Assembly (NCBI RefSeq): GCF_000469135.2
Contig: NZ_CP048117.1
Coordinates: 549,001-613,000 of the forward strand
Source: Bacillus sp. SB49
GTDB taxonomy: Bacteria > Bacillota > Bacilli > Bacillales > Halobacillaceae
Length of the DNA stretch: 64,000 bases
Direction of reading: 5' to 3'
Part shown: positions 56,613 through 64,000 of the stretch, piece after piece
Numbering within the stretch: position 1 is the stretch's first letter
Layout of the letters: each line of letters opens with the position of its first letter
Notes under the pieces: generated by a model
Database searches by the model: none
What the model was told of the DNA's origin: nothing
The model's input: only the letters and a program-made list of their open reading frames with translations
Position numbers and translations under genes: made by a program

Positions 56613-57104
56613 ATGGCTAGTGTTGGCGTAATCATGGGCAGCATTTCCGATTGGGAGACAATGCAGGGGGCATGTGCCGTCCTGGATGAACTTGGGATCG
56701 GATACGAGAAGGAAATCATATCAGCTCACCGGACACCGGAGGATATGTTCACTTACGCAGAAGATGCGCGCGGACGAGGGTTGAAGGTCATCATTGCCGG
56801 AGCGGGAGGGGCAGCCCACCTTCCGGGAATGGTTGCTTCTAAAACGACCCTGCCTGTCATCGGAGTCCCTGTTGAATCAAAAGCATTGAAAGGAATGGAT
56901 TCCCTTCTATCTATAGTACAGATGCCTGGAGGAGTTCCTGTGGCGACTGTAGCGATCGGAAGTGCCGGTGCAAAGAATGCAGGTCTTCTTGCTGCGGAAA
57001 TCATCGGAGCTTTTGATGAAGAGGTGGCCGGCAGATTGTCGGTGTACAGAGAACAGATGATGGAGAAAGTAGAAGGAATGAGGAGGGATTTGCGTGAGTC
57101 CTAA
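56613..57104 (+). CDS. purE: N5-carboxyaminoimidazole ribonucleotide mutase
   Basis: A 163-residue class I PurE. The N-terminal [18 protein letters not shown] and [13 protein letters not shown] bind the substrate phosphate and ribose, and [14 protein letters not shown] follows. It moves the carboxyl of N5-CAIR to C4, giving CAIR, after PurK. First gene of the operon, preceded by promoter, PurBoxes, riboswitch and terminator. The last 11 bases overlap purK. Confidence 0.97.
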   Translation: MASVGVIMGSISDWETMQGACAVLDELGIGYEKEIISAHRTPEDMFTYAEDARGRGLKVIIAGAGGAAHLPGMVASKTTLPVIGVPVESKALKGMDSLLSIVQMPGGVPVATVAIGSAGAKNAGLLAAEIIGAFDEEVAGRLSVYREQMMEKVEGMRRDLRES

Positions 57105-58221
57105 GGTTATTCGACCAGGTCAGACGATCGGAATTCTTGGAGGCGGCCAGCTCGGAAGAATGATGGCGGTCGCTGCCAGACACATGGGATACAAAATCGC
57201 CGTCATGGACCCGGCGGAAGATTGTCCGTGTGCACCGCTTGCAGATGAGCAGATCATCGCTGCTTATGACGATAAAGAAGCTGCTCAAAAACTGAGTGAA
57301 GTCAGTGACGTCATTACGTACGAATTCGAAAATGTCGACCTTGAAGTCGCCAAGCTGTTTGAAGAAGCCGGCAAACTGCCTCAAGGATCTCTGGCCCTCG
57401 CCGTTACGCAGAACCGTTCCAAAGAAAAGCAGGCAGCGGTCGATGCAGGCTTGTCTGTTCCGGAATACCGGATTATCGAATCCTATGACCAATGCAAAGA
57501 AGCATTGGAAAGCATCGGTTACCCTGCCGTCGTTAAGACGATCAGCGGGGGGTACGATGGTAAGGGACAGCTGAAGCTGGAAGATGAGAGCAGCCTGGAC
57601 GAGCTATCTTCTTTCATTAAAGAGGGCGGCATCTATATTGTCGAACAGTGGCTGCTATTTGATTTAGAAATCTCTCAAGTATTCACTAGAGGCATGGACG
57701 GAATCATCCGGACCTTCCCGCTTGCAGAAAATATCCATAAGAATCATATCCTTCATGAAACAAGAGTCCCTGCCAACGTATCAGAGGCCGTCCGTCAGAA
57801 AGCGGACGAGGCGGTTCGAGTGCTGGCAGATGAGATCGGAGTCGTCGGAACGTTCGCAGTGGAGATGTTCGTCAAAGGAGACGACATCTATATCAACGAA
57901 ATGGCACCAAGGCCGCATAACTCCGGTCACTTCACGATCGAGGCTTGCAACGTATCCCAGTTTGAACAACATGTCCGTGCAATCTGCGGTCTTCCGCTTC
58001 TTCCGGTGCATACATTCGGAGCGGCAGTGATGGTCAATGTCCTAGGCAAGCACCGCGGGATACTAATTGACAAGATCGAGCAATATGAGGGTTGTCATTT
58101 TCACGATTACGGTAAAGGAGAAGCAAGGACCAACCGTAAGATGGGGCACCTGACTTTTATCGGTAATGATCTAAAAGAAATTGCAACATACATGGAAACC
58201 AACCAGATACATTTATGGTAG
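57094..58221 (+). CDS. purK: N5-carboxyaminoimidazole ribonucleotide synthase
   Basis: A 375-residue ATP-grasp enzyme, GTG start after [25 protein letters not shown] (about 13-29) is the PurK signature; the ATP-grasp domain spans about 105-295 with GGYDGKGQ and [21 protein letters not shown]. It makes N5-CAIR from AIR, bicarbonate and ATP. Overlap with purE supports coupling of the two steps. Confidence 0.97.
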   Translation: MSPKVIRPGQTIGILGGGQLGRMMAVAARHMGYKIAVMDPAEDCPCAPLADEQIIAAYDDKEAAQKLSEVSDVITYEFENVDLEVAKLFEEAGKLPQGSLALAVTQNRSKEKQAAVDAGLSVPEYRIIESYDQCKEALESIGYPAVVKTISGGYDGKGQLKLEDESSLDELSSFIKEGGIYIVEQWLLFDLEISQVFTRGMDGIIRTFPLAENIHKNHILHETRVPANVSEAVRQKADEAVRVLADEIGVVGTFAVEMFVKGDDIYINEMAPRPHNSGHFTIEACNVSQFEQHVRAICGLPLLPVHTFGAAVMVNVLGKHRGILIDKIEQYEGCHFHDYGKGEARTNRKMGHLTFIGNDLKEIATYMETNQIHLW

Positions 58222-58239
58222 AAACCAAGGAGGAAGACG

Positions 58240-59532
58240 ATGATAGAACGTTATACAAGACCGGAAATGGGCGCCATTTGGACAGAGGAAAACCGCTATC
58301 AAGCATGGCTGGAAGTCGAGCTGCTTGCCTGTGAAGCTTGGAGTGAGCTTGGAGTCATCCCGAAAGAAGATGTAGAGAAACTGCGTGAGAAAGCTTCCTT
58401 TGATATCGCGCGTATTCATGAAATTGAATTGGAAACACGTCACGATGTCGTAGCGTTCACACGTGCTGTGTCCGAGACGGTCGGCGATGAGCGGAAATGG
58501 GTGCACTACGGACTTACATCTACAGACGTGGTAGATACGGCACTCTCTTACCAATTGAAGCAGGCGAATGAGATCATTCGTAAAGACCTTGTCAACTTCA
58601 TCGAAATCCTTGGTGAGAAAGCGAAGGAACATAAGCACACGGTCATGATGGGTCGCACGCACGGGGTCCACGCAGAACCGACGACGTTCGGGTTGAAGCT
58701 TGCCCTTTACTATGAAGAAATGAAACGGAACCTGGAGCGCCTGGACCTTGCAATCAAGCATATTCAAGTCGGAAAGCTTTCCGGCGCAGTTGGAACGTAT
58801 GCGAACATCGATCCTTTCGTAGAAGCTTATGTATGTGAGAAGCTGGGCCTTGATTCGGCATCTGTTTCTACACAGACACTTCAGCGCGACCGTCACGCTC
58901 ATTACGTTTCCACACTGAGCTTGATTGCAACATCCATCGAGAAGATCGCTGTAGAGATCCGTGGTCTCCAGAAGACGGAAACAAGGGAAGTGGAAGAGTA
59001 CTTTGCCAAGGGACAGAAAGGTTCTTCTGCTATGCCTCACAAACGTAACCCGATCGGATCCGAAAACATGACAGGGATGGCACGTGTGATCCGCGGACAC
59101 ATGTTGACAGCATTTGAGAACGTTCCTCTTTGGCATGAACGGGACATTTCCCACTCCTCTGCAGAGCGCGTTATTCTGCCGGATGCCACGATTGCTTTGA
59201 ACTACATGTTGAACCGCTTTGGAAATATCGTGAAGAACTTGACGGTATTCCCTGATCGTATGCAGGAAAATATGGAGAAAACGTACGGCTTGATTTTCTC
59301 CCAGCGTGTGCTGCTTACATTAATTGATGAAGGCATGGTACGCGAAGAAGCATACGACCTTGTCCAGCCGAAAGCGATGGAAGCATGGGAGCGTGGAGTA
59401 CCGTTCCGTGAGCTGATTGAGGCGGATGAGAAGATTACGGCTGCCCTGTCTGAATCCCAGCTTGATGCCTGCTTCGATTACAAGCATCACCTGAAGCAAG
59501 TGGATCGTATTTTCGACCGTATCGGTCTGTAA
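58240..59532 (+). CDS. purB: Adenylosuccinate lyase
   Basis: A 430-residue fumarase/aspartase-superfamily enzyme. The flexible signature loop is [18 protein letters not shown] (about 265-282), with [14 protein letters not shown] and the catalytic His-containing TSTDVVDTA. It releases fumarate from SAICAR and from adenylosuccinate, acting twice in purine synthesis. RBS AAGGAGGAAG. Confidence 0.97.
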   Translation: MIERYTRPEMGAIWTEENRYQAWLEVELLACEAWSELGVIPKEDVEKLREKASFDIARIHEIELETRHDVVAFTRAVSETVGDERKWVHYGLTSTDVVDTALSYQLKQANEIIRKDLVNFIEILGEKAKEHKHTVMMGRTHGVHAEPTTFGLKLALYYEEMKRNLERLDLAIKHIQVGKLSGAVGTYANIDPFVEAYVCEKLGLDSASVSTQTLQRDRHAHYVSTLSLIATSIEKIAVEIRGLQKTETREVEEYFAKGQKGSSAMPHKRNPIGSENMTGMARVIRGHMLTAFENVPLWHERDISHSSAERVILPDATIALNYMLNRFGNIVKNLTVFPDRMQENMEKTYGLIFSQRVLLTLIDEGMVREEAYDLVQPKAMEAWERGVPFRELIEADEKITAALSESQLDACFDYKHHLKQVDRIFDRIGL

Positions 59533-59598
59533 GTAAACTGTTTTATCCGGGGATGTCGAGGACATCCCCGGCCAATCCCCATGAGTGAGGTGTTCTTC

Positions 59599-60321
59599 AT
59601 GAAAGGTTCCTTATTGTATGAAGGTAAAGCGAAACGTGTGTATGTGACGACTGATGACCAGGAGCGTCTGGTTTTATCCTATAAAGATGATGCGACAGCA
59701 TTCAACGGTAAAAAGAAAAGCGAGTTTGCAGGCAAAGGCCGCCTGAATAACTTGATCACCTCTAAAGTCTTTCAATACTTGCATAAGCAAGGAATTCCCA
59801 CCCACTTTATTGAAGCGCTGAACGATACAGAGCAGTTGGTAAAGCGCACGACGATCATTCCACTGGAAGTCGTGGTCCGGAACAAAGCAGCCGGAAGTAT
59901 TACGAAAAGGCTCGGTATTGAAGAGAAGACGCGCTTCCACCCGCCGATCATCGAACTGTTCTACAAAAAGGACGAATTGAATGATCCACTAATCAACGAC
60001 GTTCATGCCTATCATCTGACAGACGTCAAAGAACAAGAACTCACATTCATCAAAGAACAAGCCCTGATTATTAATGAACAATTGATTGCATTATTCCAAT
60101 CCGCAGGCTTGGAACTCGCTGATTTCAAATTGGAATTCGGCCGTCTGCCGGACGGGACAATCGTATTGTCGGACGAAGTTTCACCGGATACATGCCGCTT
60201 ATGGGATATCAAAACAGGTCAGAAAATGGACAAAGACGTATTCCGGGAAGAAATCGGCAGCCTGATCGAGGTTTATGAGAACATACTACAACGACTGGAG
60301 GAGAACGTATGCGCAAAGTAA
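59599..60321 (+). CDS. purC: SAICAR synthetase
   Basis: A 240-residue enzyme. The ATG after GTGAGGTG gives MKGSLLYEGKAKRVY, matching family N-termini; an ATG 18 bases upstream lies within the RBS region. Motifs: YKDDATAFNGKKK, EVVVRNKAAGSITKRLG and FKLEFGRLPDGTIVLSDEVSPDTCRLWD. It joins aspartate to CAIR with ATP. Overlaps purS by 13 bases. Confidence 0.96.
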   Translation: MKGSLLYEGKAKRVYVTTDDQERLVLSYKDDATAFNGKKKSEFAGKGRLNNLITSKVFQYLHKQGIPTHFIEALNDTEQLVKRTTIIPLEVVVRNKAAGSITKRLGIEEKTRFHPPIIELFYKKDELNDPLINDVHAYHLTDVKEQELTFIKEQALIINEQLIALFQSAGLELADFKLEFGRLPDGTIVLSDEVSPDTCRLWDIKTGQKMDKDVFREEIGSLIEVYENILQRLEENVCAK

Positions 60322-60554
60322 AGATCCACATCACACTCAAAGAGGGCGTTTTAGATCCACAAGGAAAGGCTGTTCAGAACTCATTGAAGTCTTTGGAATA
60401 TAACAATGTCCAGGACGTACGCGTCGGTAAATACATGGAGGTCCTTTTAGAAGACTCGGAGAATCTGGATCAGCAGGTCGATCAGATGTGTGATCAACTA
60501 CTTGCCAACCCTGTCATCGAGAACTATACGTACACGATCGAGGAGGTAGGCTGA
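60309..60554 (+). CDS. purS: FGAM synthase subunit PurS
   Basis: An 81-residue small subunit with the typical [20 protein letters not shown] start and [10 protein letters not shown] end. It bridges PurL and PurQ in the three-part FGAM synthase of Gram-positive bacteria. ATG after TGGAGGAG inside purC. Confidence 0.96.
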   Translation: MRKVKIHITLKEGVLDPQGKAVQNSLKSLEYNNVQDVRVGKYMEVLLEDSENLDQQVDQMCDQLLANPVIENYTYTIEEVG

Positions 60555-60555
60555 C

Positions 60556-61239
60556 GTGAAATTTGCTGTCGTTGTTTTTCCAGGTTCCAACTGTGACCGT
60601 GACATGTACCACGCTGTCAAGGACGGTTTGGGGCAGGAAGCGGACTTGGTTTGGTACCAGGAAGCGAATCTAGCAGACTATGATGCCATCCTTCTGCCAG
60701 GAGGATTCTCATACGGAGATTACCTTCGCTCCGGAGCGATTGCTTCTACGGCTCCGATTGTCGAACAAATTCGTGAAGCTGCCGAAGCAGGAAAACCGAT
60801 TCTCGGTGTATGTAATGGATTCCAGGTCCTGCTTGAGATGGGGCTGCTTCCAGGTGCGATGCTCGCGAACGAACGCCTGAAGTTCATGTGCCATTATGAA
60901 ACACTGACTGTGGAAAATGCAGATACCCTTTTCACCCACCACTATGAAGAGAAAGCAAAAATCCAGATTCCGATCGCTCATGGCGAAGGAAACTATTATT
61001 GTGATGAAGAAACATATGCGAAGCTGCGCGAAAATAATCAGATTGTCTTTACTTATGAAGAGAACCCGAACGGCTCTGTAGGGGATATCGCAGGCATTAT
61101 GAATGAGCAGGGGAATGTCCTCGGTATGATGCCGCACCCGGAACGGGCAGTGGAAGCGCTGCTTGGCAGCGATGACGGTCTGCGCTTATTTGAATCCATT
61201 CTTACACACTGGAGGGAACACCATGCCATCAATGCTTGA
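60556..61239 (+). CDS. purQ: FGAM synthase, glutaminase subunit PurQ
   Basis: A 227-residue class I amidotransferase, GTG after GAGGTAGG. The substrate-side [11 protein letters not shown], the nucleophile Cys in [14 protein letters not shown] (about 86), and the His/Glu in [11 protein letters not shown] (about 196) are visible. It supplies ammonia from glutamine to PurL. Overlaps purL by 17 bases. Confidence 0.97.
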   Translation: MKFAVVVFPGSNCDRDMYHAVKDGLGQEADLVWYQEANLADYDAILLPGGFSYGDYLRSGAIASTAPIVEQIREAAEAGKPILGVCNGFQVLLEMGLLPGAMLANERLKFMCHYETLTVENADTLFTHHYEEKAKIQIPIAHGEGNYYCDEETYAKLRENNQIVFTYEENPNGSVGDIAGIMNEQGNVLGMMPHPERAVEALLGSDDGLRLFESILTHWREHHAINA

Positions 61240-63451
61240 GATCACCCCGGAAACGATTGAAGAACAGCGCGTCTATGCGGAAATGGGTCTGACGGATGAA
61301 GAATATGAATCGGTCAAAACCATTCTGGGACGCCGTCCGAATTATACAGAAATCGGTTTGTTCTCGGTCATGTGGTCCGAACACTGCAGTTATAAGAATT
61401 CAAAACCGCTTCTAAGGAAATTCCCGACAGAAGGCCCTCACGTGCTGCAAGGTCCCGGGGAAGGAGCCGGCATCATCGATATCGGTGACGATCAGGCCGT
61501 CGTTTTCAAAATTGAAAGCCACAACCATCCTTCTGCAGTCGAGCCGTATCAGGGCGCTGCAACAGGTGTCGGAGGGATTCTTCGGGACGTCTTTTCCATG
61601 GGTGCCCGTCCGGTTGCGCTTCTGAACTCTTTGCGCTTCGGTTCATTGGAACAGCCTCGTGTGAAATACTTGTTTGAAGAAGTCGTACGCGGAATCGCGG
61701 GCTACGGAAACTGTGTCGGTGTACCGACCATTGGTGGAGAAGTCCAGTTCGACGATGCCTATAACGGCAATCCACTTGTGAACGCCATGTGTGTTGGTTT
61801 AATTGATCATAAAGATATTCAAAAAGGGATCGCAGCCGGAATCGGTAACACGGTCATGTATGTCGGTGCGAAGACCGGCCGGGACGGGATCCACGGAGCG
61901 ACATTCGCATCAGAAGAATTGTCGGAAGAGTCCGAAGAAAAACGCCCTTCTGTCCAAGTAGGCGACCCATTCATGGAGAAATTGCTGATCGAAGCCTGCC
62001 TTGACGTCATTCACCATGACGCGCTTGTCGGGATTCAGGATATGGGAGCAGCCGGTCTCACTTCCTCTGCCAGTGAAATGGCGAGTAAAGCAGGTACGGG
62101 AATGACGATGAACCTTGACCTTATCCCGCAGCGGGAACAGAACATGACAGCCTATGAAATGATGCTGTCCGAGTCACAGGAACGCATGCTTCTTGTCGTA
62201 GAAAAAGGTCGGGAAGACGAGATAGCGGAAGTATTCCGTAAGTATGATCTGGAAGCTGTCGCTGTCGGAGAAGTCACGGATACGAAGCGCTTCCGCCTGG
62301 AACATAAAGGAGAAGTCGTCGCTGACGTGCCTGTCGATTCTCTTGCCGAAGACGCTCCAGTCTATCATAAGCCGTCGAAGAAACCGACGTATTACGAAGA
62401 ATTTCAGGCAATGGACGATTACGCGCCTGTCGTCGACGATTATGCAGCAACGCTGAAAAGTCTGTTGAAACAGCCGACGATTGCAAGCAAGGAATGGGTT
62501 TACGATCAGTATGACTCGATGGTACAGACAAACACGGTCGTCGCTCCAGGGTCCGATGCAGCCGTATTGCGTGTACGTGGAACAGAGAAGGCTCTTGCAA
62601 TGACGACGGATTGTAACTCCCGCTATATCTATGTCGATCCGGAAGTCGGCGGACAAATCGCTGTTGCTGAAGCAGCCCGTAACATTATCTGCTCCGGTGG
62701 TCGTCCGTTGGGAATCACAGACGGATTGAACTTTGGTTCTCCGGAAAATCCGGAAATCTTCTGGCAGATGGAGAAAAGCGTCGACGGCATGAGTGAAGCG
62801 TGCCGCGTCCTGAACGCACCGGTCATCGGAGGGAACGTTTCCTTGTATAACGAATCATTTGGTGGCAAAGCGATCTATCCGACACCGATCGTCGGCATGG
62901 TCGGCCTGATTGAGGATGTAGCTCACATCACCCAGTCCCACGCTAAGAAAGCAGGCGATCTCCTTTATGTCATCGGGGAGACGAAGCCGGAATTCGGTGG
63001 AAGTGAACTGCAGGGGATGTTGGAAGGAAAGCACTTCGGCAAAGCGCCGGCGCTTGATCTGGAAGTGGAAGCGAAGCGCCAGAACGCTCTTCTATCCGCT
63101 ATTCAAAAAGGTCTCATCGAATCTGCTCATGATTTGGCAGAAGGTGGTCTTGCGGTCGCTCTTGCAGAGAAGCTTTTCGATCAGGAACTCGGTTGTGATG
63201 TCCAGGTAGAAGGGGATGTCCTTGCAGCCTTGTTCTCAGAAACGCAGTCCCGTTTCCTTGTAACTGTAAGTCCTGAGCAGCAAGATGCGTTCGAACAATC
63301 GGTGAATGACGCAGTCCGGATCGGAAAAGTGACGGAGGACGGCATCTACCGTGTAAGCAATAAGGATCGAATCGTAGTGGAAGAGCAGACAACAACGTTG
63401 AAGGATACTTGGAAAGGAGCTATTCCATGCTTGGTGAAATCAAAGGCTTAA
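61223..63451 (+). CDS. purL: FGAM synthase, synthetase subunit PurL (small type)
   Basis: A 742-residue ATP-dependent synthetase, ATG after TGGAGGG within the end of purQ. It shows [14 protein letters not shown] (about 52-65), [20 protein letters not shown] (catalytic His) and ALLNSLRFG, with a second homologous half from about residue 400. Lacking its own glutaminase domain, it fits the PurS-PurQ-PurL complex. Its last 25 bases overlap purF. Confidence 0.97.
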   Translation: MPSMLEITPETIEEQRVYAEMGLTDEEYESVKTILGRRPNYTEIGLFSVMWSEHCSYKNSKPLLRKFPTEGPHVLQGPGEGAGIIDIGDDQAVVFKIESHNHPSAVEPYQGAATGVGGILRDVFSMGARPVALLNSLRFGSLEQPRVKYLFEEVVRGIAGYGNCVGVPTIGGEVQFDDAYNGNPLVNAMCVGLIDHKDIQKGIAAGIGNTVMYVGAKTGRDGIHGATFASEELSEESEEKRPSVQVGDPFMEKLLIEACLDVIHHDALVGIQDMGAAGLTSSASEMASKAGTGMTMNLDLIPQREQNMTAYEMMLSESQERMLLVVEKGREDEIAEVFRKYDLEAVAVGEVTDTKRFRLEHKGEVVADVPVDSLAEDAPVYHKPSKKPTYYEEFQAMDDYAPVVDDYAATLKSLLKQPTIASKEWVYDQYDSMVQTNTVVAPGSDAAVLRVRGTEKALAMTTDCNSRYIYVDPEVGGQIAVAEAARNIICSGGRPLGITDGLNFGSPENPEIFWQMEKSVDGMSEACRVLNAPVIGGNVSLYNESFGGKAIYPTPIVGMVGLIEDVAHITQSHAKKAGDLLYVIGETKPEFGGSELQGMLEGKHFGKAPALDLEVEAKRQNALLSAIQKGLIESAHDLAEGGLAVALAEKLFDQELGCDVQVEGDVLAALFSETQSRFLVTVSPEQQDAFEQSVNDAVRIGKVTEDGIYRVSNKDRIVVEEQTTTLKDTWKGAIPCLVKSKA

Positions 63452-64000
63452 ATGAGGAATGTGGCATTTTCGGAGTCTGGGGCCACCCGGACTCCGCCCA
63501 ACTGACGTATTATGGTTTGCACGCTTTGCAGCACCGCGGTCAGGAGGGCGCCGGAATCGTCACAACAGACGGAGACCATCTGAAGCTTGCTAAAGGACAC
63601 GGATTGATCAATGAAGTTTTTTCCGAAAATCAGCTGGAAGACTTGCAAGGACACGCCTCCATCGGGCACGTCCGTTACGCAACTGCAGGGGATGGTGCAT
63701 ATGAGAATATCCAACCTCTGATGTTCCGTTCTCAGACAGGGGGGCTTGCGCTTGCCCATAACGGAAACCTGGTCAACGCCCACGCGTTGAAGAGCCAGCT
63801 GGAAGCACAAGGGAGCATTCTGCAGACCAATTCCGATACAGAAGTAGTTGCCCACTTGATCAAGAGAGCGCGCCATCTCCCGCTTGACCAGGCTATTGGA
63901 GAGGCATTGTCCATGATCAAGGGAGCTTACGCGTTCCTTGTGATGACGGAAGACAAGATGTTCGTTGCCAATGACCCGCGTGGCCTTCGCCCTCTCAGCC
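63427..64000 (+). CDS. purF: Amidophosphoribosyltransferase PurF (3' partial)
   Basis: The 191 visible residues start [19 protein letters not shown]. The propeptide of 11 residues ahead of the N-terminal nucleophile C12 is as in B. subtilis PurF, so self-processing is expected. [23 protein letters not shown] and [10 protein letters not shown] are the glutaminase motifs. The PRPP-binding half lies beyond the window. It catalyses the first committed step of purine synthesis. Overlaps purL by 25 bases. Confidence 0.96.
   Translation, partial: MLGEIKGLNEECGIFGVWGHPDSAQLTYYGLHALQHRGQEGAGIVTTDGDHLKLAKGHGLINEVFSENQLEDLQGHASIGHVRYATAGDGAYENIQPLMFRSQTGGLALAHNGNLVNAHALKSQLEAQGSILQTNSDTEVVAHLIKRARHLPLDQAIGEALSMIKGAYAFLVMTEDKMFVANDPRGLRPLS

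Overview
The window reads as chromosome of a spore-forming, Gram-positive Bacillaceae. The gene order yeaC-yeaD-yebA-guaA-pbuG-yebE-yebG-purEKBCSQLF is the Bacillus subtilis arrangement. The ribosome binding sites are strong AGGAGG types, GTG and TTG starts are common, and the purine genes carry purine riboswitches and PurBoxes. Secreted proteins and enzymes are rich in Asp and Glu, which suggests a halotolerant genus such as Halobacillus; that genus guess is inference only. No rRNA, tRNA, CRISPR array, phage or intact insertion sequence was seen.

Region 1 (1-17300) is sugar catabolism. A truncated LacE-like binding protein, two permeases, a GH2 and a GH35 beta-galactosidase form a beta-galactoside uptake and hydrolysis operon whose ATPase is not in the window. 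After an interlude (SnoaL-like protein, TspO relative, D,D-carboxypeptidase, a duplicated-domain surface protein) comes a galactonate operon: an IclR regulator, KDG/KDGal kinase, KDPG/KDPGal aldolase, galactonate dehydratase with every active-site residue in place, and a GntP permease.

Region 2 (17300-46700) mixes housekeeping genes with a dispersed surface-glycan system. Four paralogous GT-B-like proteins related to SpsB/CDP-glycerol transferases lie at 18267, 19723, 25191 and 39614, together with a methyltransferase, a surface-carbohydrate protein (37169) and a complete CMP-pseudaminic acid pathway (38587-46671: PseB, extra SDR, PseC, PseG, PseH, PseI, PseF). Several units are preceded by sequences resembling mother-cell sigma-E/sigma-K promoters, so the product may be a spore-surface nonulosonate glycan comparable to the B. 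subtilis sps system. Between them sit xpt-pbuX under a purine riboswitch, a ZIP transporter, a class B PBP, yjlC-ndh with a likely Rex site, TcyP, and an MhqO-like dioxygenase with a likely MhqR operator.

Region 3 (46900-64000) is the MoxR/DUF58/transglutaminase trio, then guaA, pbuG, an Hsp20 gene, yebE, a NETI-motif gene and the purine operon up to a purF cut off at the window edge. Four separate guanine-type purine riboswitches (xpt, guaA, pbuG, purE), each followed by an intrinsic terminator, tie these genes together; PurBox pairs add a second control at pbuG and purE.
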